Assembly (NCBI GenBank): GCA_031265105.1
Contig: JAISDC010000087.1
Span: forward strand, 1 to 37,461
Length of the DNA stretch: 37,461 nucleotides
Source of the DNA: Verrucomicrobiales bacterium
GTDB lineage: Bacteria > Verrucomicrobiota > Verrucomicrobiia > Methylacidiphilales > JAAUTS01
Direction of reading: 5' to 3'
Below the pieces are notes generated by a model. That model saw only the letters and a list, made by a program, of their open reading frames with translations, had not been told where the DNA came from and searched no databases. The translations under genes were made by a program, and so were the position numbers. This document shows, one piece after another, positions 7,788 through 17,846 of the stretch (position 1 is the first letter of the stretch; each line of letters begins with the position of its first letter).

Positions 7788-8450
7788 TTAATCCTGTAAC
7801 AACAGGGCATCGGAAGGCAAATCCACATCATCCGTATTATAGAACGGCTTGACTACCTTGGCGGTGGCTTTCACCCAAATGGCGGAATTGCCAATGGTGT
7901 AGGCCACCACTCCTTGCGTGCCCCACACATTGTTAGCATTCAGGGTCTTACCCTGGGAAAATTCCGCCGCTGTGCTGTATGCGCCGCGCGACACCAGCAG
8001 CGGAATCTGGGACTCACTCGAGGTGGACAAGCCCTTGACGTAATTAAACGCCAGATTGTCCCTGGTGAGTTGCAAGCTGGCATTGGCAGTGGTTCCCACA
8101 TCGGTTTTGGGTTTCGCGCTGTTACCCCAAATCAATTTGGGTTCGGTCAACTCCTTGCTTCTCAACAAGCTCATGAAAAACTGCGAACTGGAGCTGGCAT
8201 CGGTACGAGTTCCGGAATCTTCCAACCCACCGCTGGGAAAAGAGCCGTTTTCTTCGTTGGCCAGCGTGAACAGAATCAAGCCCAATTGCCGGACATTCGC
8301 CACGTCCGCGGTTTGCTTGGCAGTGTTCAGCGCCTTGTTAATACCGGGCACCGCCAGGCCGGCCAGGATGCCAATAATCGTTACCACCACCAGCAGTTCA
8401 ATCAGGGTGAAACCGCGGTGGTCCATTCGTTTCATGATTTGCTTAGACAT
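7788..8450 (-). CDS. prepilin-like protein with type IV N-methylation motif
   Basis: The 220-residue product has a type III (class IV pilin) leader: MSKQIMKRMDHRG cleaved before FTLIELLVVVTIIGILAGLA (F14 onward, Glu at +5). A long hydrophobic helix follows, then a 170-residue Ser/Thr/Asn-rich globular part. Prepilin peptidase would process it for a type IV pilus or a type II secretion pseudopilus. Verrucomicrobia and planctomycetes often carry many lone genes of this kind, so a role in a specific machine cannot be assigned. The ATG at 8450 is preceded by GGAGG at a rather long spacing of about 14 nt. It is transcribed alone and ends in a strong terminator. Confidence 0.85.
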   Translation of the reverse strand: MSKQIMKRMDHRGFTLIELLVVVTIIGILAGLAVPGINKALNTAKQTADVANVRQLGLILFTLANEENGSFPSGGLEDSGTRTDASSSSQFFMSLLRSKELTEPKLIWGNSAKPKTDVGTTANASLQLTRDNLAFNYVKGLSTSSESQIPLLVSRGAYSTAAEFSQGKTLNANNVWGTQGVVAYTIGNSAIWVKATAKVVKPFYNTDDVDLPSDALLLQD

Positions 8451-8571
8451 GTCACTATTAAATACCTCCGCGCGCGATTGTCAATCTCCTTAGTAATGTT
8501 GGCAAACGCCATCTCTCCGGCCACTTGACCGTTGGCAGCGCGGGGTTTTTCGCTATGCTGCCACGCTGACC

Positions 8572-9588
<1,017 letters not shown>

Positions 9589-9675
9589 GGCAATCAACGC
9601 GCCGCCGCCGCTGACCGTGGCGCGGGAATTTGCGAATTTACTTTGCGCGGGAAATTGCGTTATCGTGAGCGTTCT

Positions 9676-10671
9676 ATGATTCGCTCGTTCGTATTCAGCG
9701 AAGGCAAGCTCGCCGCCGAGAATCTCGACCTTGACGCGCTCAAGCTGGTGCGCTTCGACAAGGGCCTGATTATCTGGGTGGATCTCGACCAGCCGACCGA
9801 GGAGGAAACCAAGGCGGTGCTGGAAAAACTGTTCCAGTTCCACCCGCTGTCCATCGAGGATTGCGTGACGGTCAGCAGCCTCCCCAAGCTGGAGGACTAC
9901 GACGATTACAGCTTCCTGGTCATGCACGCCGTCGATTTCAATAAGCGCGAGAAATTCAACACCAACGAGTTGAACCTGTTCATCGGCAAGGAATTCCTGG
10001 TGACCTATCACCAGCAGGAATTGCGCCCGGTGCGCGCGACGATGGAACGCTGCGCGGTCAAGAGCGGCGCCCCCATCGCCCGCGGCCCGGACCGGCTGGC
10101 GCACACGCTGCTGGACCTGCTGACGGACTCGTACAAGCCGGTGGTTTCCGAGTTGAGCCGCGAGCTGGACGACCTGGAGGATTTGCTGCTGGACGACAGC
10201 GCGGCGCAGGAGCGCAAACTCAGCAGCCGCGAGGTGATGGGCGAGATGCTCAGCTTCCGCAAGGACCTGAGCGCGTTGCGGCAAATCGTCCGCCCGCAGC
10301 GCGAGGTGGTGTACCGGCTGTCGCGCGGGGAAAACAAATTCATCCGCCCGATTTTGATGCCGTATTACCGCGACTTGCACGACGACCTGAACAAAATCGA
10401 GCAGGCGGCGTCCTCCTTCAACGAACGGCTGCTCAGCTCCCTCGACGTGTACATCAACAAGACCGCCTACCAGACCAACGAGGGCATCAAGATGCTGACC
10501 GCGCTGACCGCCATCACGTTGCCGCCGCTGATTGTGGGCGGCTGGTACGGCATGAATTTCAGCAACATACCGGAACTCCATCGCCCGTGGATGTATTGGG
10601 TGGTGCTGGCCGCGACTGTCATGGCGATGCTGGGCATGTGGCTGTGGATTCGGAAAAAAAACTGGTTCTGA
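9676..10671 (+). CDS. corA: CorA-family magnesium/cobalt transporter
   Basis: I start at ATG 9676 (MIRSFVFSEG, 331 residues); the ORF extends to 9643 but that segment is not CorA-like. A long acidic cytoplasmic domain (MDLDQPTEEE-type and HPLSIEDC blocks) precedes a coiled helix region and two C-terminal membrane helices. The signature YGMN loop follows the first of these (GGWYGMNFSNIPE), and the protein ends with a positively charged tail. CorA forms a homopentameric channel for Mg2+ uptake. The GMN residues are intact, so transport function is expected. It follows queA by 87 bp on the same strand, but the gap includes a GCTGACCGTG motif and there is no evidence of coupling. Confidence 0.93.
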   Translation: MIRSFVFSEGKLAAENLDLDALKLVRFDKGLIIWVDLDQPTEEETKAVLEKLFQFHPLSIEDCVTVSSLPKLEDYDDYSFLVMHAVDFNKREKFNTNELNLFIGKEFLVTYHQQELRPVRATMERCAVKSGAPIARGPDRLAHTLLDLLTDSYKPVVSELSRELDDLEDLLLDDSAAQERKLSSREVMGEMLSFRKDLSALRQIVRPQREVVYRLSRGENKFIRPILMPYYRDLHDDLNKIEQAASSFNERLLSSLDVYINKTAYQTNEGIKMLTALTAITLPPLIVGGWYGMNFSNIPELHRPWMYWVVLAATVMAMLGMWLWIRKKNWF

Positions 10672-10707
10672 CCGCGGCTGGGCCGACAGTTGTTTTCTTT
10701 TGTTAGC

Positions 10708-10738
10708 TACATTAACGCAAAGGCGCAAAGGAACAAAG
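10708..10738. repeat. half-copy of 'attaacgcaaaggcgcaaagg' repeat
   Basis: The phrase cattaacgcaaaggcgcaaaggaacaa matches the arms of the large palindrome at 11310-11463. Here only one arm is present, directly followed by a different palindromic element, suggesting nested insertion. Confidence 0.7.
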
Positions 10739-10745
10739 GCGCCAG

Positions 10746-10824
10746 CACTGGGAGCGCCGGCTTCCAGCCGGCTGGTTCGCCTGCCAAGGTTAGTCTGCCG
10801 GCAAGGATGCCGGCGCTCCCAGTG
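10746..10824. repeat. palindromic element with 16-bp perfect inverted ends
   Basis: CACTGGGAGCGCCGGC (10746-10761) is exactly inverted at 10809-10824. Inner sequence includes nested GCCGGC palindromes (ccagccggctgg and gccggcaaggatgccggc). It is built like the in-frame element at 2561-2613 but differs in wording, so it probably belongs to the same structural class. There is no transposase, so any movement would be in trans. Confidence 0.88.
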
Positions 10825-10828
10825 CGGC

Positions 10829-11014
10829 TCAGGGTTGTTCCGGGGCTTCGATGCCTTGGACGAGCAGGGTCAGGGTTTTGCTGGCGGTGCCGATTTCCCG
10901 GCCTTTGTAAACGTACACGGCGTAGTAGTCGTATTGCACGGTGTGCCGCGCGGGGAGCAGGTTGTGCTGGTATTCGGGGTGCGGGGTGTAGCCGAGCAGG
11001 GTGTAGTCGTTTAG
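10829..11014 (-). pseudogene. C-terminal remnant of a hypothetical protein
   Basis: An ORF on the minus strand ends at 10829. After the tandem-repeat part, its last roughly 60 codons look protein-like: NDYTLLGYTPHPEYQHN, then YDYYAVYVYKGREIG, resembling the final strands of a fibronectin type III-like domain (YxYYAVYVYxGxxIG). No credible start exists without reading through the 21-bp array. I interpret it as the 3' end of a broken gene, possibly from the same hypothetical family as 266-376. Both ideas are low-confidence. Confidence 0.35.
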
Positions 11015-11240
11015 GAAAGTTGACTGGGGAGCAAAATAAGGTGACTTTCCGCCGTGGAAAGTGGACTTGGAAGCAAAAAAAGTGGACTTTCTAGCGCGGA
11101 AAGTTGACTTGGAAGCAAAGAAAGTGGACTTTCCGCCGTGGAAAGTTGACTTGGAAGCGTGGAAAGTGGACTTTCTGCCGTGGAAAGTTGACTTGGAAGC
11201 GCGGAAAGTTGAGTTTCCAGCGTGGAAACTTGGCATCCGG
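11010..11240. repeat. 21-bp tandem repeat array, 11 diverged units
   Basis: Eleven consecutive 21-bp units (consensus close to gcgtggaaagttgacttgga) run without spacers from 11010 to 11240. Odd and even units alternate in their ends (ttggaa versus ttccg/ttcta), hinting at a 42-bp higher-order unit. Because 21 is a multiple of three, frames on both strands stay open: one reads KVDLEAK/KVDFLPW heptads, the other KSTFHAS heptads. No start with a ribosome-binding site supports translation of either. Absence of unique spacers excludes CRISPR. Confidence 0.93.
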
Positions 11241-11309
11241 GCTAACAAGGGGGCAAACACAAGGAGGCAATCTAATGATGACCGGAAGGGGGTCAACATT
11301 TTTTAGCTT

Positions 11310-11463
11310 CATTAACGTAAAGACGCAAAGGAACAAAGAATTTTTTACAAGGAGATCATGGAGTTCATGGAGATTATTTTTTTAAAAACCTCCATGAACT
11401 CCATGATCTCCCTGTAAAAAAATCCTTTGCGCCTTTGTTCCTTCGCGCCTTTGCGTTAATGAG
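11310..11463. repeat. 154-bp near-perfect palindrome, 'gcaaaggcgcaaagg / gagatcatggag' family
   Basis: Left arm 11310-11385 and right arm 11390-11463 are inverted copies of one another through phrases such as gcaaaggaacaaag, tttttacaaggagatcatgg and agttcatggag, so the block can form a hairpin of about 75 bp. It ends 8 bp from the dnaB stop codon and could serve as its terminator. A related element at 25302-25462 shares the ttttttacaa(a/g)gagatcatggag wording. Confidence 0.93.
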
Positions 11464-11471
11464 GCTTTTTT

Positions 11472-12899
11472 TCAAACCGGCTCCCGCGGCTCGTCCTCAT
11501 AGCGGGTGTATTCGCCGATGAACCGCAGGCTGAGCTTGTCGGTGGGGCCGTTGCGCTGTTTGGCGATGTTCAGCGTCGCCTTGACGCCGCGGCGGCTGTC
11601 CCCTTCCTCTTTCTCAAAGCCGCGACTCAGCAACAGCACCACGTCGGCGTCCTGCTCGATGGAGCCGGACTCGCGCAAATGATGCAGCGCCGGTTCCTGG
11701 TTGCCTTCCTCTGGCTTGCGGTTGAGCTGGGCGAGCACGATGATCGGCACTTTCAATTCCTTCGCCAGCGCCTTGATGCCGCGCGAAATCTCGGCCACTT
11801 CCACCTGCCGGCTGTCGCGCGCCTTTTCGCTGGTCGAGGTCAGCAATTGCAGGTAGTCGATGATGACCACCTGGATGTCGTGCATTTTTTTCATGCGGCG
11901 GGCCTTGGCACGCAGTTGGTTGATGGACAGCAGGCTGGACTCGTCAATGTACAGCGGCATCTCCGCCAGGTCCTCGGCAATCATGGTCAGCTTGTCCTGG
12001 TCGTAGGGCGACAGCCGACCGTCGCGGATGCTTTGCAGGCGCACGTCGGCCAGGGCCGCCAGCAGGCGCAACATCAGTTGCTCCGCCGTCATTTCCAGGC
12101 TGAAGAACGCCACCGGGTAGCCGGGCTTGACGAAGCGCTCCTGTTTCACGTCGTAACGCTCCTTGATGAAATTCTTCGCCATCGACAGCGCCAGCGCCGT
12201 CTTGCCCACGCCGGGGCGCGCGGCGATGACAATCATTTCCCCCGGCTTGAAGCCGGTGGTCAGCTTGTCCAGCTCGCTGAACCCGGTCGCCAGACCGTCG
12301 TAGCGGCCTTTCATCTTGATGGTGCGCTCGATGATTTCAATGGCCCGATAGACCACTTCCTTCGCGCCGACGGTGGAGTTGGTCACGCCGCGGTCGGTGA
12401 TTTCGAACACCAGCTTCTCCGCCTCGTCCAGCACCTGCTCCAGTTCGTGCTGGCGCTCCTGCGAATCGTACATGATTTTCGCGCACGCCTGTTGCAGGTG
12501 GCGTAAAATGCTTTTCTGCCGCACCGCCTGGATGTGGCTCGACGCGGTCAGGACGTTGACCACGGCGGCGGCCAGCTCGCCCAGCAATTGCGCCCCGCCC
12601 ACCGCGTCGCTGAGCTTGCGGTCCTCCAGGTACAACAGCAGCGTCGCCGGGTCAATCGCCGCGCCGCGCGACCGCATGTCAATCAGCGCGCGGAACATGG
12701 TCTGATGCGCCGGCTGGAAAAAATCCTCGGCCACCAGGGTTTCCTCCGCCATGTCGATTACCTGCTCAGGCTCCGACAACATCGCGCCCAGCACCGCCCG
12801 CTCCGCCTCGGGACTGTGAATGGCGGGCAGGGACTCGATGGCGAAAGTGATTTCCTTTTTGAATTTCGGCGCGAAGGTTCTGGTCGGATCGGCAATCAT
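11472..12899 (-). CDS. dnaB: replicative DNA helicase DnaB
   Basis: The 475-residue product has the DnaB N-terminal domain (about 20-125, SPEAERAVLGAML) and the RecA-like helicase domain. Walker A is ARPGVGKT (227-234), the Walker B region is VVIIDYLQLL, and IVLAQLNRKPEEG and the C-terminal DADVVLLLSR blocks follow. The hexamer unwinds DNA at the replication fork and recruits primase. Length is normal and no intein is present. The gene carries no exact copy of the GCTGACGGT motif, unlike its neighbours, as expected if strongly conserved proteins tolerate it poorly. It is divergent from recQ. Confidence 0.96.
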   Translation of the reverse strand: MIADPTRTFAPKFKKEITFAIESLPAIHSPEAERAVLGAMLSEPEQVIDMAEETLVAEDFFQPAHQTMFRALIDMRSRGAAIDPATLLLYLEDRKLSDAVGGAQLLGELAAAVVNVLTASSHIQAVRQKSILRHLQQACAKIMYDSQERQHELEQVLDEAEKLVFEITDRGVTNSTVGAKEVVYRAIEIIERTIKMKGRYDGLATGFSELDKLTTGFKPGEMIVIAARPGVGKTALALSMAKNFIKERYDVKQERFVKPGYPVAFFSLEMTAEQLMLRLLAALADVRLQSIRDGRLSPYDQDKLTMIAEDLAEMPLYIDESSLLSINQLRAKARRMKKMHDIQVVIIDYLQLLTSTSEKARDSRQVEVAEISRGIKALAKELKVPIIVLAQLNRKPEEGNQEPALHHLRESGSIEQDADVVLLLSRGFEKEEGDSRRGVKATLNIAKQRNGPTDKLSLRFIGEYTRYEDEPREPV

Positions 12900-13268
12900 G
12901 TGCCACGCATTCTAGGGCCAACCGTCCCGCTGCAAATCACCGAACCACCCGCCCGCCGTCAGCGTGTGAGCAAGTCGCCAATAACCCCGCCGCCCGCCTG
13001 TGAACAATTCGTGAAGAAGTCACCGTCAGCGGCGGCAGGCCGTCCCGCCAAAGGAGAAAACGCGGCGCAACAAAGGCGGCGGCAATGTGAACAACTCCGC
13101 GCGTCACCCCACGCTGACCATGGTGTGCGGTGTCGCGTAAATCCGCATCATCAGCGTCCAGCGGCGTTCATTGGTAGTTAAAGTCTCTTCGCGCCTTGGC
13201 GTCTTCGCGGCCTGAGTTCCCAAAAAATCCGTGTCCATCAGCGGCAAACTGTGATTAACTCTCCCCCC
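12900..13268. other. dnaB-recQ divergent intergenic region
   Basis: This 369-bp gap should contain promoters for both genes. I see one exact ACCGTCAGC motif (13022-13030), one GCTGACCATG variant (13113-13122), and a half-copy of the gcgccttggcgtcttcgcgg repeat near 13180-13215. No confident -35/-10 pair, DnaA-box cluster or RNA gene is visible. Confidence 0.5.
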
Positions 13269-15101
13269 ATGCCCGCGCTGCTTGCCACGCTGAAACAAAC
13301 CTTCGGTTACGACCAGTTCCGGCCGTTGCAACGCGAAATCATGGCGGCGGCGCTGGCGGGGCGCGACGTGTTCGCGCTGTTGCCCACCGGCGGCGGCAAA
13401 TCGCTGTGTTTCCAGTTGCCCGCGCTGCTCAAGCCGGGGTTGACGCTGGTGGTGTCGCCGCTCATCGCGCTGATGAAGGACCAGGTGGACGCGCTGACGG
13501 TGGCGGGCGTCAAGGCGACGTTCCTCAATTCCTCACTGTCAGCGGACGAGACCCGCGCGCGGCTCGCGGGCCTGCACCGCGGCGCATACAAACTGCTCTA
13601 CGTCGCGCCGGAACGGCTGCTGCTCGACCACTGGGAGGAAAACCTGCGCGCGTGGCACATCGCGCTCGTCGCCATTGACGAGGCGCACTGCATCAGCGAG
13701 TGGGGCCACGATTTCCGCCCCGAATACCGCCAGCTCGCCAGGCTCCGCGAGTTGCTGCCGGACGCGCCGCTGATGGCGCTGACCGCCACCGCCACCGAGC
13801 GCGTGCGCGCGGACATCGTCAGCGGGCTGGCGTTGCGCGAGCCGGCGAAATTCATCGCCTCATTCAACCGCCCGAACCTCACCTACCGCGTCAAGGCGAA
13901 GGAAAAACCGTTGCAGCAAATCCTGGATTTTCTGGCCCGGCATCCCGACGAGAGCGGCATCATCTATTGCTCCAGCCGCGCCGGCACGGAACTGCTCGCG
14001 GAATCGCTGTCCGCGCGCGGCCACGCGGCCAAGCCCTACCACGCCGGCCTTGACTCCGCGGTGCGCAGCGCCAACCAGGAGGAATTCCTGCGCGACGAGA
14101 CGAAAATCATCTGCGCCACCATCGCGTTCGGCATGGGCATCAACAAACCTAACGTGCGCTTCGTCATCCATCACGACCTGCCGAAAAACGTCGAGGGCTA
14201 TTACCAGGAGACTGGCCGCGCGGGCCGCGACGGCCTGCCCGCCGAGTGCGTGCTGCTCTACAGCACCGGCGACGCCGCCAAGCAGCAGCATTTCATCGAC
14301 GAAAAGCCCGACGAGCAGGAGCGCACGGTCGCCCGCCGCCAGTTGCTCCGCATGCTGCACTACGCCGAATGCACGGTCTGCCGGCGCACGGACTTGCTCG
14401 AGTATTTTTCCGAGCAATGGACGGAGGAAAACTGCGGCGCGTGCGACAATTGCCTCGAGCCGCGCGAGACGTACGACGGCACCGTCAGCGCGCAAAAATT
14501 CCTCTCGTGCGTGTTCCGCGCCCGCCGCGCCTGCGGCTACAGCGTCGGCATGAACAGCGTCGCGGAAATTCTCACCGGCGGCGCGAGCGAGAAAATCAAA
14601 ACCCGCGGCTTCGACCAACTCAGCACCTACGGCATCGGCAAGGATTTGCACCGTAGCGAATGGCTGGCCATCGGGCGCGAGTTAATCCGGCTGAAACTGC
14701 TCGACCAGTCGCAGGACCAATACGCGACGCTGACAGTGAGCGACGCCGGCATGACCGCGTTGAAGAACCGCGCGCCCGTCCGCCTCACCCGCCCGCTCGC
14801 GCCGCCGCCCGGCGCGCCGAAACGCCGCGCCGCGCAGACCGGCGCCATCGAGTGCGACGAGGAATTGTTCAACCTGTTGCGGACGCTGCGCCGCCAACTG
14901 GCCGACGCGCGGGGCGTGCCCGCCTACATCATCTTCGGCGACGTGACGCTGCGGCAACTGGCGCGTTTTTACCCGCTGACGGCGGAGGAATTCGGCCGGC
15001 TCAGCGGCGTCGGCGAGAAAAAGCTCGCCGAGTTTTGCGCGCCCTTCACCGCGGCGATCCGCCAATACCTCGACACCCACCCGCGCGTGAATTTCAAATA
15101 A
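13269..15101 (+). CDS. recQ: RecQ family ATP-dependent DNA helicase
   Basis: I start at ATG 13269 (610 residues); a GTG six codons upstream is possible. Helicase motifs are complete: LLPTGGGKS (37-45, Walker A), IDEAHCISEWGHDFRPEY (DEAH box), TATATERVR, GIIYCSSR, and YYQETGRAGRDG. The RQC zinc site follows (CTVCRRTD ... CGACDNC), then a winged-helix region, and a C-terminal HRDC domain (about 525-605, GVPAYIIFGDVTLRQLA). RecQ unwinds 3'-5' and acts in recombination repair and stalled-fork processing. Length and domain order match E. coli RecQ. Confidence 0.96.
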   Translation: MPALLATLKQTFGYDQFRPLQREIMAAALAGRDVFALLPTGGGKSLCFQLPALLKPGLTLVVSPLIALMKDQVDALTVAGVKATFLNSSLSADETRARLAGLHRGAYKLLYVAPERLLLDHWEENLRAWHIALVAIDEAHCISEWGHDFRPEYRQLARLRELLPDAPLMALTATATERVRADIVSGLALREPAKFIASFNRPNLTYRVKAKEKPLQQILDFLARHPDESGIIYCSSRAGTELLAESLSARGHAAKPYHAGLDSAVRSANQEEFLRDETKIICATIAFGMGINKPNVRFVIHHDLPKNVEGYYQETGRAGRDGLPAECVLLYSTGDAAKQQHFIDEKPDEQERTVARRQLLRMLHYAECTVCRRTDLLEYFSEQWTEENCGACDNCLEPRETYDGTVSAQKFLSCVFRARRACGYSVGMNSVAEILTGGASEKIKTRGFDQLSTYGIGKDLHRSEWLAIGRELIRLKLLDQSQDQYATLTVSDAGMTALKNRAPVRLTRPLAPPPGAPKRRAAQTGAIECDEELFNLLRTLRRQLADARGVPAYIIFGDVTLRQLARFYPLTAEEFGRLSGVGEKKLAEFCAPFTAAIRQYLDTHPRVNFK

Positions 15102-15134
15102 CCCGCCCGTCACGGTCAGCGCGGTCGCCTGACT

Positions 15135-17774
15135 TCAACCGTCGGCCCGGTCGGCGAGAATGCGCCGCGCCCGCGCGAAAATATCCTGCGCGTGGGGCAC
15201 CGCTTCCAGTGGCGCGAGGCGGGCGGCCAGCGCGGCCAATGGCGTCGCGTGCAAAAAAATCAGCGCCTCCGCCGCCGCCACGCGCGGACTGCTGCCCCAG
15301 AATTGCGCGGCCCATTTGGCGCGCGGGTCGTAAACGGTTCGCTGCTCGCGCTCGACCAGCGCCAGCAACTCGTCCGCCGCGGCACGGTCGCCGAGCACGG
15401 CCAGCGTGCGCGCGGCCTCCAGGCGGACATGCGCCGCCTCGGTCGCCAGCGGATTGTTGGGCTGGTGGATTTTTGACCGGTCCCAGCGCAGCAGTTCCCG
15501 CGCCAGCGGCGCCGCCTCGCGCAGCATGGCGGCGCGAATGCGATTGAGCAGCGGCACGATGACGTCGGCGTCACCGTCAGCGGCGGCGGCGCGCAAGGCG
15601 GCGATTACATCGTCAGCGGGCGGCTGCCACGCGGGCACCGTCAGCGACTGCCAGTCACCGTCAGCGGCCAGTGCCGCCGGCGCGTCGTTCAGCACGGCGT
15701 TGAGCGCGTTGCCGCGCAGCCGCAACGTCAGCGGGCGCGGCGTCCGCGCGTAAAGCTCCAGGCCGTTGCCGCGCCTGGCGCTGAGCGTCACCCCGTCGGC
15801 GCGCCAGGATAAAAAATTACCGTACCCCAACCCCTCGACCGCCAGTTCGTCCGCGCTGACGCTGATGTTCAGCGGCGCATCCGACCACAGGCGCTCGTGT
15901 CCACTGTCAGCGTCGCGCAACATTCGCGCGCCGAACAACGACAGGCCGCCCGCGCCCTCCAGCACCGCCACCGCAGCATCCGTGACGTAATCGCCGATCC
16001 GGCGCAGCCCCGCCGCTGACAATGACGGCAGCAGCACGACGCGGGTTTGGCCGCGCCGCGTCACCGTCAGCAAGTCGTCGCGCGCGCGCGTGATTTGCAA
16101 CTCACCGTCAGCGTCAGCGCCCCACGTCACCGCCACGTCAAACGCGGCGCGGCCCGCCGCGCCGGTGAGACGGAGAAAATCCGTCGCCAGATTACCGTGC
16201 GCCCCGTGTTCCAGCCGGCACAACCCGGACGCTGACAGTGACAGCTCACCGGCGGCGGCGACTAACCGCGCGGCGGGGCCGCTGACGGTGGCCAGGGTGG
16301 CGGCGCGACCGTCAGCGCCGTCCACGCGACTGCCCTTGAGCACCCGGGTTTGCCAATATGGAGCGGCGGCGCGGCGGCTGGCGAAACGGTCGCTGACGAT
16401 GAGCAGGCCGTCGTGCCAGACAACCGTCCGGCGGGCCTCGGTCACCTCCGCCTTGGGCGGATATTGCGGCGCGGTATCCACGGCAGCGACGCCGCAGCCG
16501 GGCAGGTCGCCGTGGACTAACAAGCGCCCGGCAGGCAACATCCAGCCCTGGAAATCCCAGTCGAAATCACCGGGCTGCACCGCGTTGGCGTCGCGCCAGG
16601 CGTCGCCGCCGCCCGGCAAAATCGGACTCGCCGCCGTCTCCAGCACCAGATGCGGCGCCTTGCCGCGCAGCCACAGCGCCACGGCCTGCGCCTGCCGCTG
16701 ACGGTCGTAAAACGCCGCCCAAGCCTCTGGTCGGCACTCGCTCACCGGCGCGACCGGTACGCTGACGGTGGTGATTTCCCGGTTCAAATCCTCCGGATAC
16801 CACAACAGCGCCAGCGGCAGTTCCATCCGCAGCCACGGTGATTTGTAGTCGTAGCCGGCGTTATCGCGGCGCGCGACTTGCAGGAACCGCGCGTCGCGGT
16901 CGCGGCGGGCGGCGTAGCTCAGCGCGAACACGTTCCACGCTTTCATGTAGCCGTAGCGCCCCAGCGGCCACGAGCAGCCCGACGGCCCGATAAAATCAAG
17001 CTGCCGCCGGTTGAGCCAGGCGAGGCTGATGTTGTTAGGAGCAAAGCAGCGGTGATACCAGTCGCTGCCGGTGACATCTTCCAGCAGCGCGACGCCGAGG
17101 GTGAAGCATTGCAAGTGAATCTGCCGCAGGTAAGTGAACCCGTCGCCGTCGTAGCCGCACGGCAGGAACTGGCCGAGGTGGTCGGGCAGCAGGTTCAGCG
17201 CGCGCGCGTACATGCGCACCGCCCGCGCGTCGCGTCGCCATTTGTGACCGAACAGCCAGCCGGCGTATAGCAGCCCCGCTGACATTGCCGCGCCCTGGTT
17301 GATCGGGTCGTGCAAAATCGGCAGGTGTCCGCGCCCCTTCAAATGTGTCTCGATATACACTTCCAGGATGCTGAGCGCGGTCTCCGCGTGCGCGTCAATC
17401 TCAGCGTCGCGCCACGCGCCGGCGACCGCCAGCCAGTCCCATAAAATCAGCAGTTGCGCCAGCATGGCCGCGCCGATCCAGCGGTCGTTGGTCTTGAAGG
17501 TCGGGCTGTTCCAGTAATGCACCGGATTGCCCAGCGCCGCGCCGTCCCGCCACTCCAGCAAAAACAGTTCGCGCGCCCGCGCCACCGCTGACGGTGAGCC
17601 GTCGAGCAGCGCCAGCGTCACCGCCGACGGCACCTGCCAGCGGCGGCCGTTTTCCATCGGCGCGTCACCGTCAGCGTGCGCGCGCAACAAATCGCGCCAT
17701 TCCCTGAGATAACCATCCGCGGCGGCGAGTTTGCGCGCCAGTCGTTGAAAATCGTCCTCGAACAGCCGTTTCAT
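15135..17774 (-). CDS. large predicted polysaccharide-active protein, heparinase/lyase-like architecture
   Basis: The 879-residue product starts at ATG 17774 (MKRLFEDDFQ), or seven codons earlier. Its first 340 residues are rich in Trp/Tyr/Leu helices (HYWNSPTFKTNDRWIG, HLPILHDPINQGAAMSAGLL), suggesting an alpha/alpha toroid. Residues 370-740 look like beta-sandwich sequence (VVWHDGLLIVSDRFASR). The C-terminal 120 residues are helical and HEAT-like (RLEAARTLAVLGDRAAADELL). This order resembles heparinase II/III-type lyases and relatives, but I cannot point to catalytic residues, so the substrate and even enzymatic activity are open. No signal peptide is seen. It contains ten exact GCTGACGGT motifs, the densest gene in the window. 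It is convergent with recQ. Confidence 0.6.
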   Translation of the reverse strand: MKRLFEDDFQRLARKLAAADGYLREWRDLLRAHADGDAPMENGRRWQVPSAVTLALLDGSPSAVARARELFLLEWRDGAALGNPVHYWNSPTFKTNDRWIGAAMLAQLLILWDWLAVAGAWRDAEIDAHAETALSILEVYIETHLKGRGHLPILHDPINQGAAMSAGLLYAGWLFGHKWRRDARAVRMYARALNLLPDHLGQFLPCGYDGDGFTYLRQIHLQCFTLGVALLEDVTGSDWYHRCFAPNNISLAWLNRRQLDFIGPSGCSWPLGRYGYMKAWNVFALSYAARRDRDARFLQVARRDNAGYDYKSPWLRMELPLALLWYPEDLNREITTVSVPVAPVSECRPEAWAAFYDRQRQAQAVALWLRGKAPHLVLETAASPILPGGGDAWRDANAVQPGDFDWDFQGWMLPAGRLLVHGDLPGCGVAAVDTAPQYPPKAEVTEARRTVVWHDGLLIVSDRFASRRAAAPYWQTRVLKGSRVDGADGRAATLATVSGPAARLVAAAGELSLSASGLCRLEHGAHGNLATDFLRLTGAAGRAAFDVAVTWGADADGELQITRARDDLLTVTRRGQTRVVLLPSLSAAGLRRIGDYVTDAAVAVLEGAGGLSLFGARMLRDADSGHERLWSDAPLNISVSADELAVEGLGYGNFLSWRADGVTLSARRGNGLELYARTPRPLTLRLRGNALNAVLNDAPAALAADGDWQSLTVPAWQPPADDVIAALRAAAADGDADVIVPLLNRIRAAMLREAAPLARELLRWDRSKIHQPNNPLATEAAHVRLEAARTLAVLGDRAAADELLALVEREQRTVYDPRAKWAAQFWGSSPRVAAAEALIFLHATPLAALAARLAPLEAVPHAQDIFARARRILADRADG

Positions 17775-17846
17775 GAATCGCGCGCAATGTAACACGGGAG
17801 CCGCGGGTTTGTCTGTTGAATAAACGGCGAACCAGCGGCCGCCCCC

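Noticed and set aside
11010-11240. CRISPR array
   Set aside because: Units are contiguous 21-mers without spacers and diverge internally; no cas genes are nearby.
11061-11306. 81-codon heptad-repeat protein
   Set aside because: The frame starts with GTG inside the repeat, has no ribosome-binding site, and openness follows from the 21-bp period on both strands.
12900-13268. Replication origin beside dnaB
   Set aside because: Only weak tgtgaacaa matches to DnaA boxes are seen, no cluster or AT-rich unwinding element, and no dnaA/dnaN genes.
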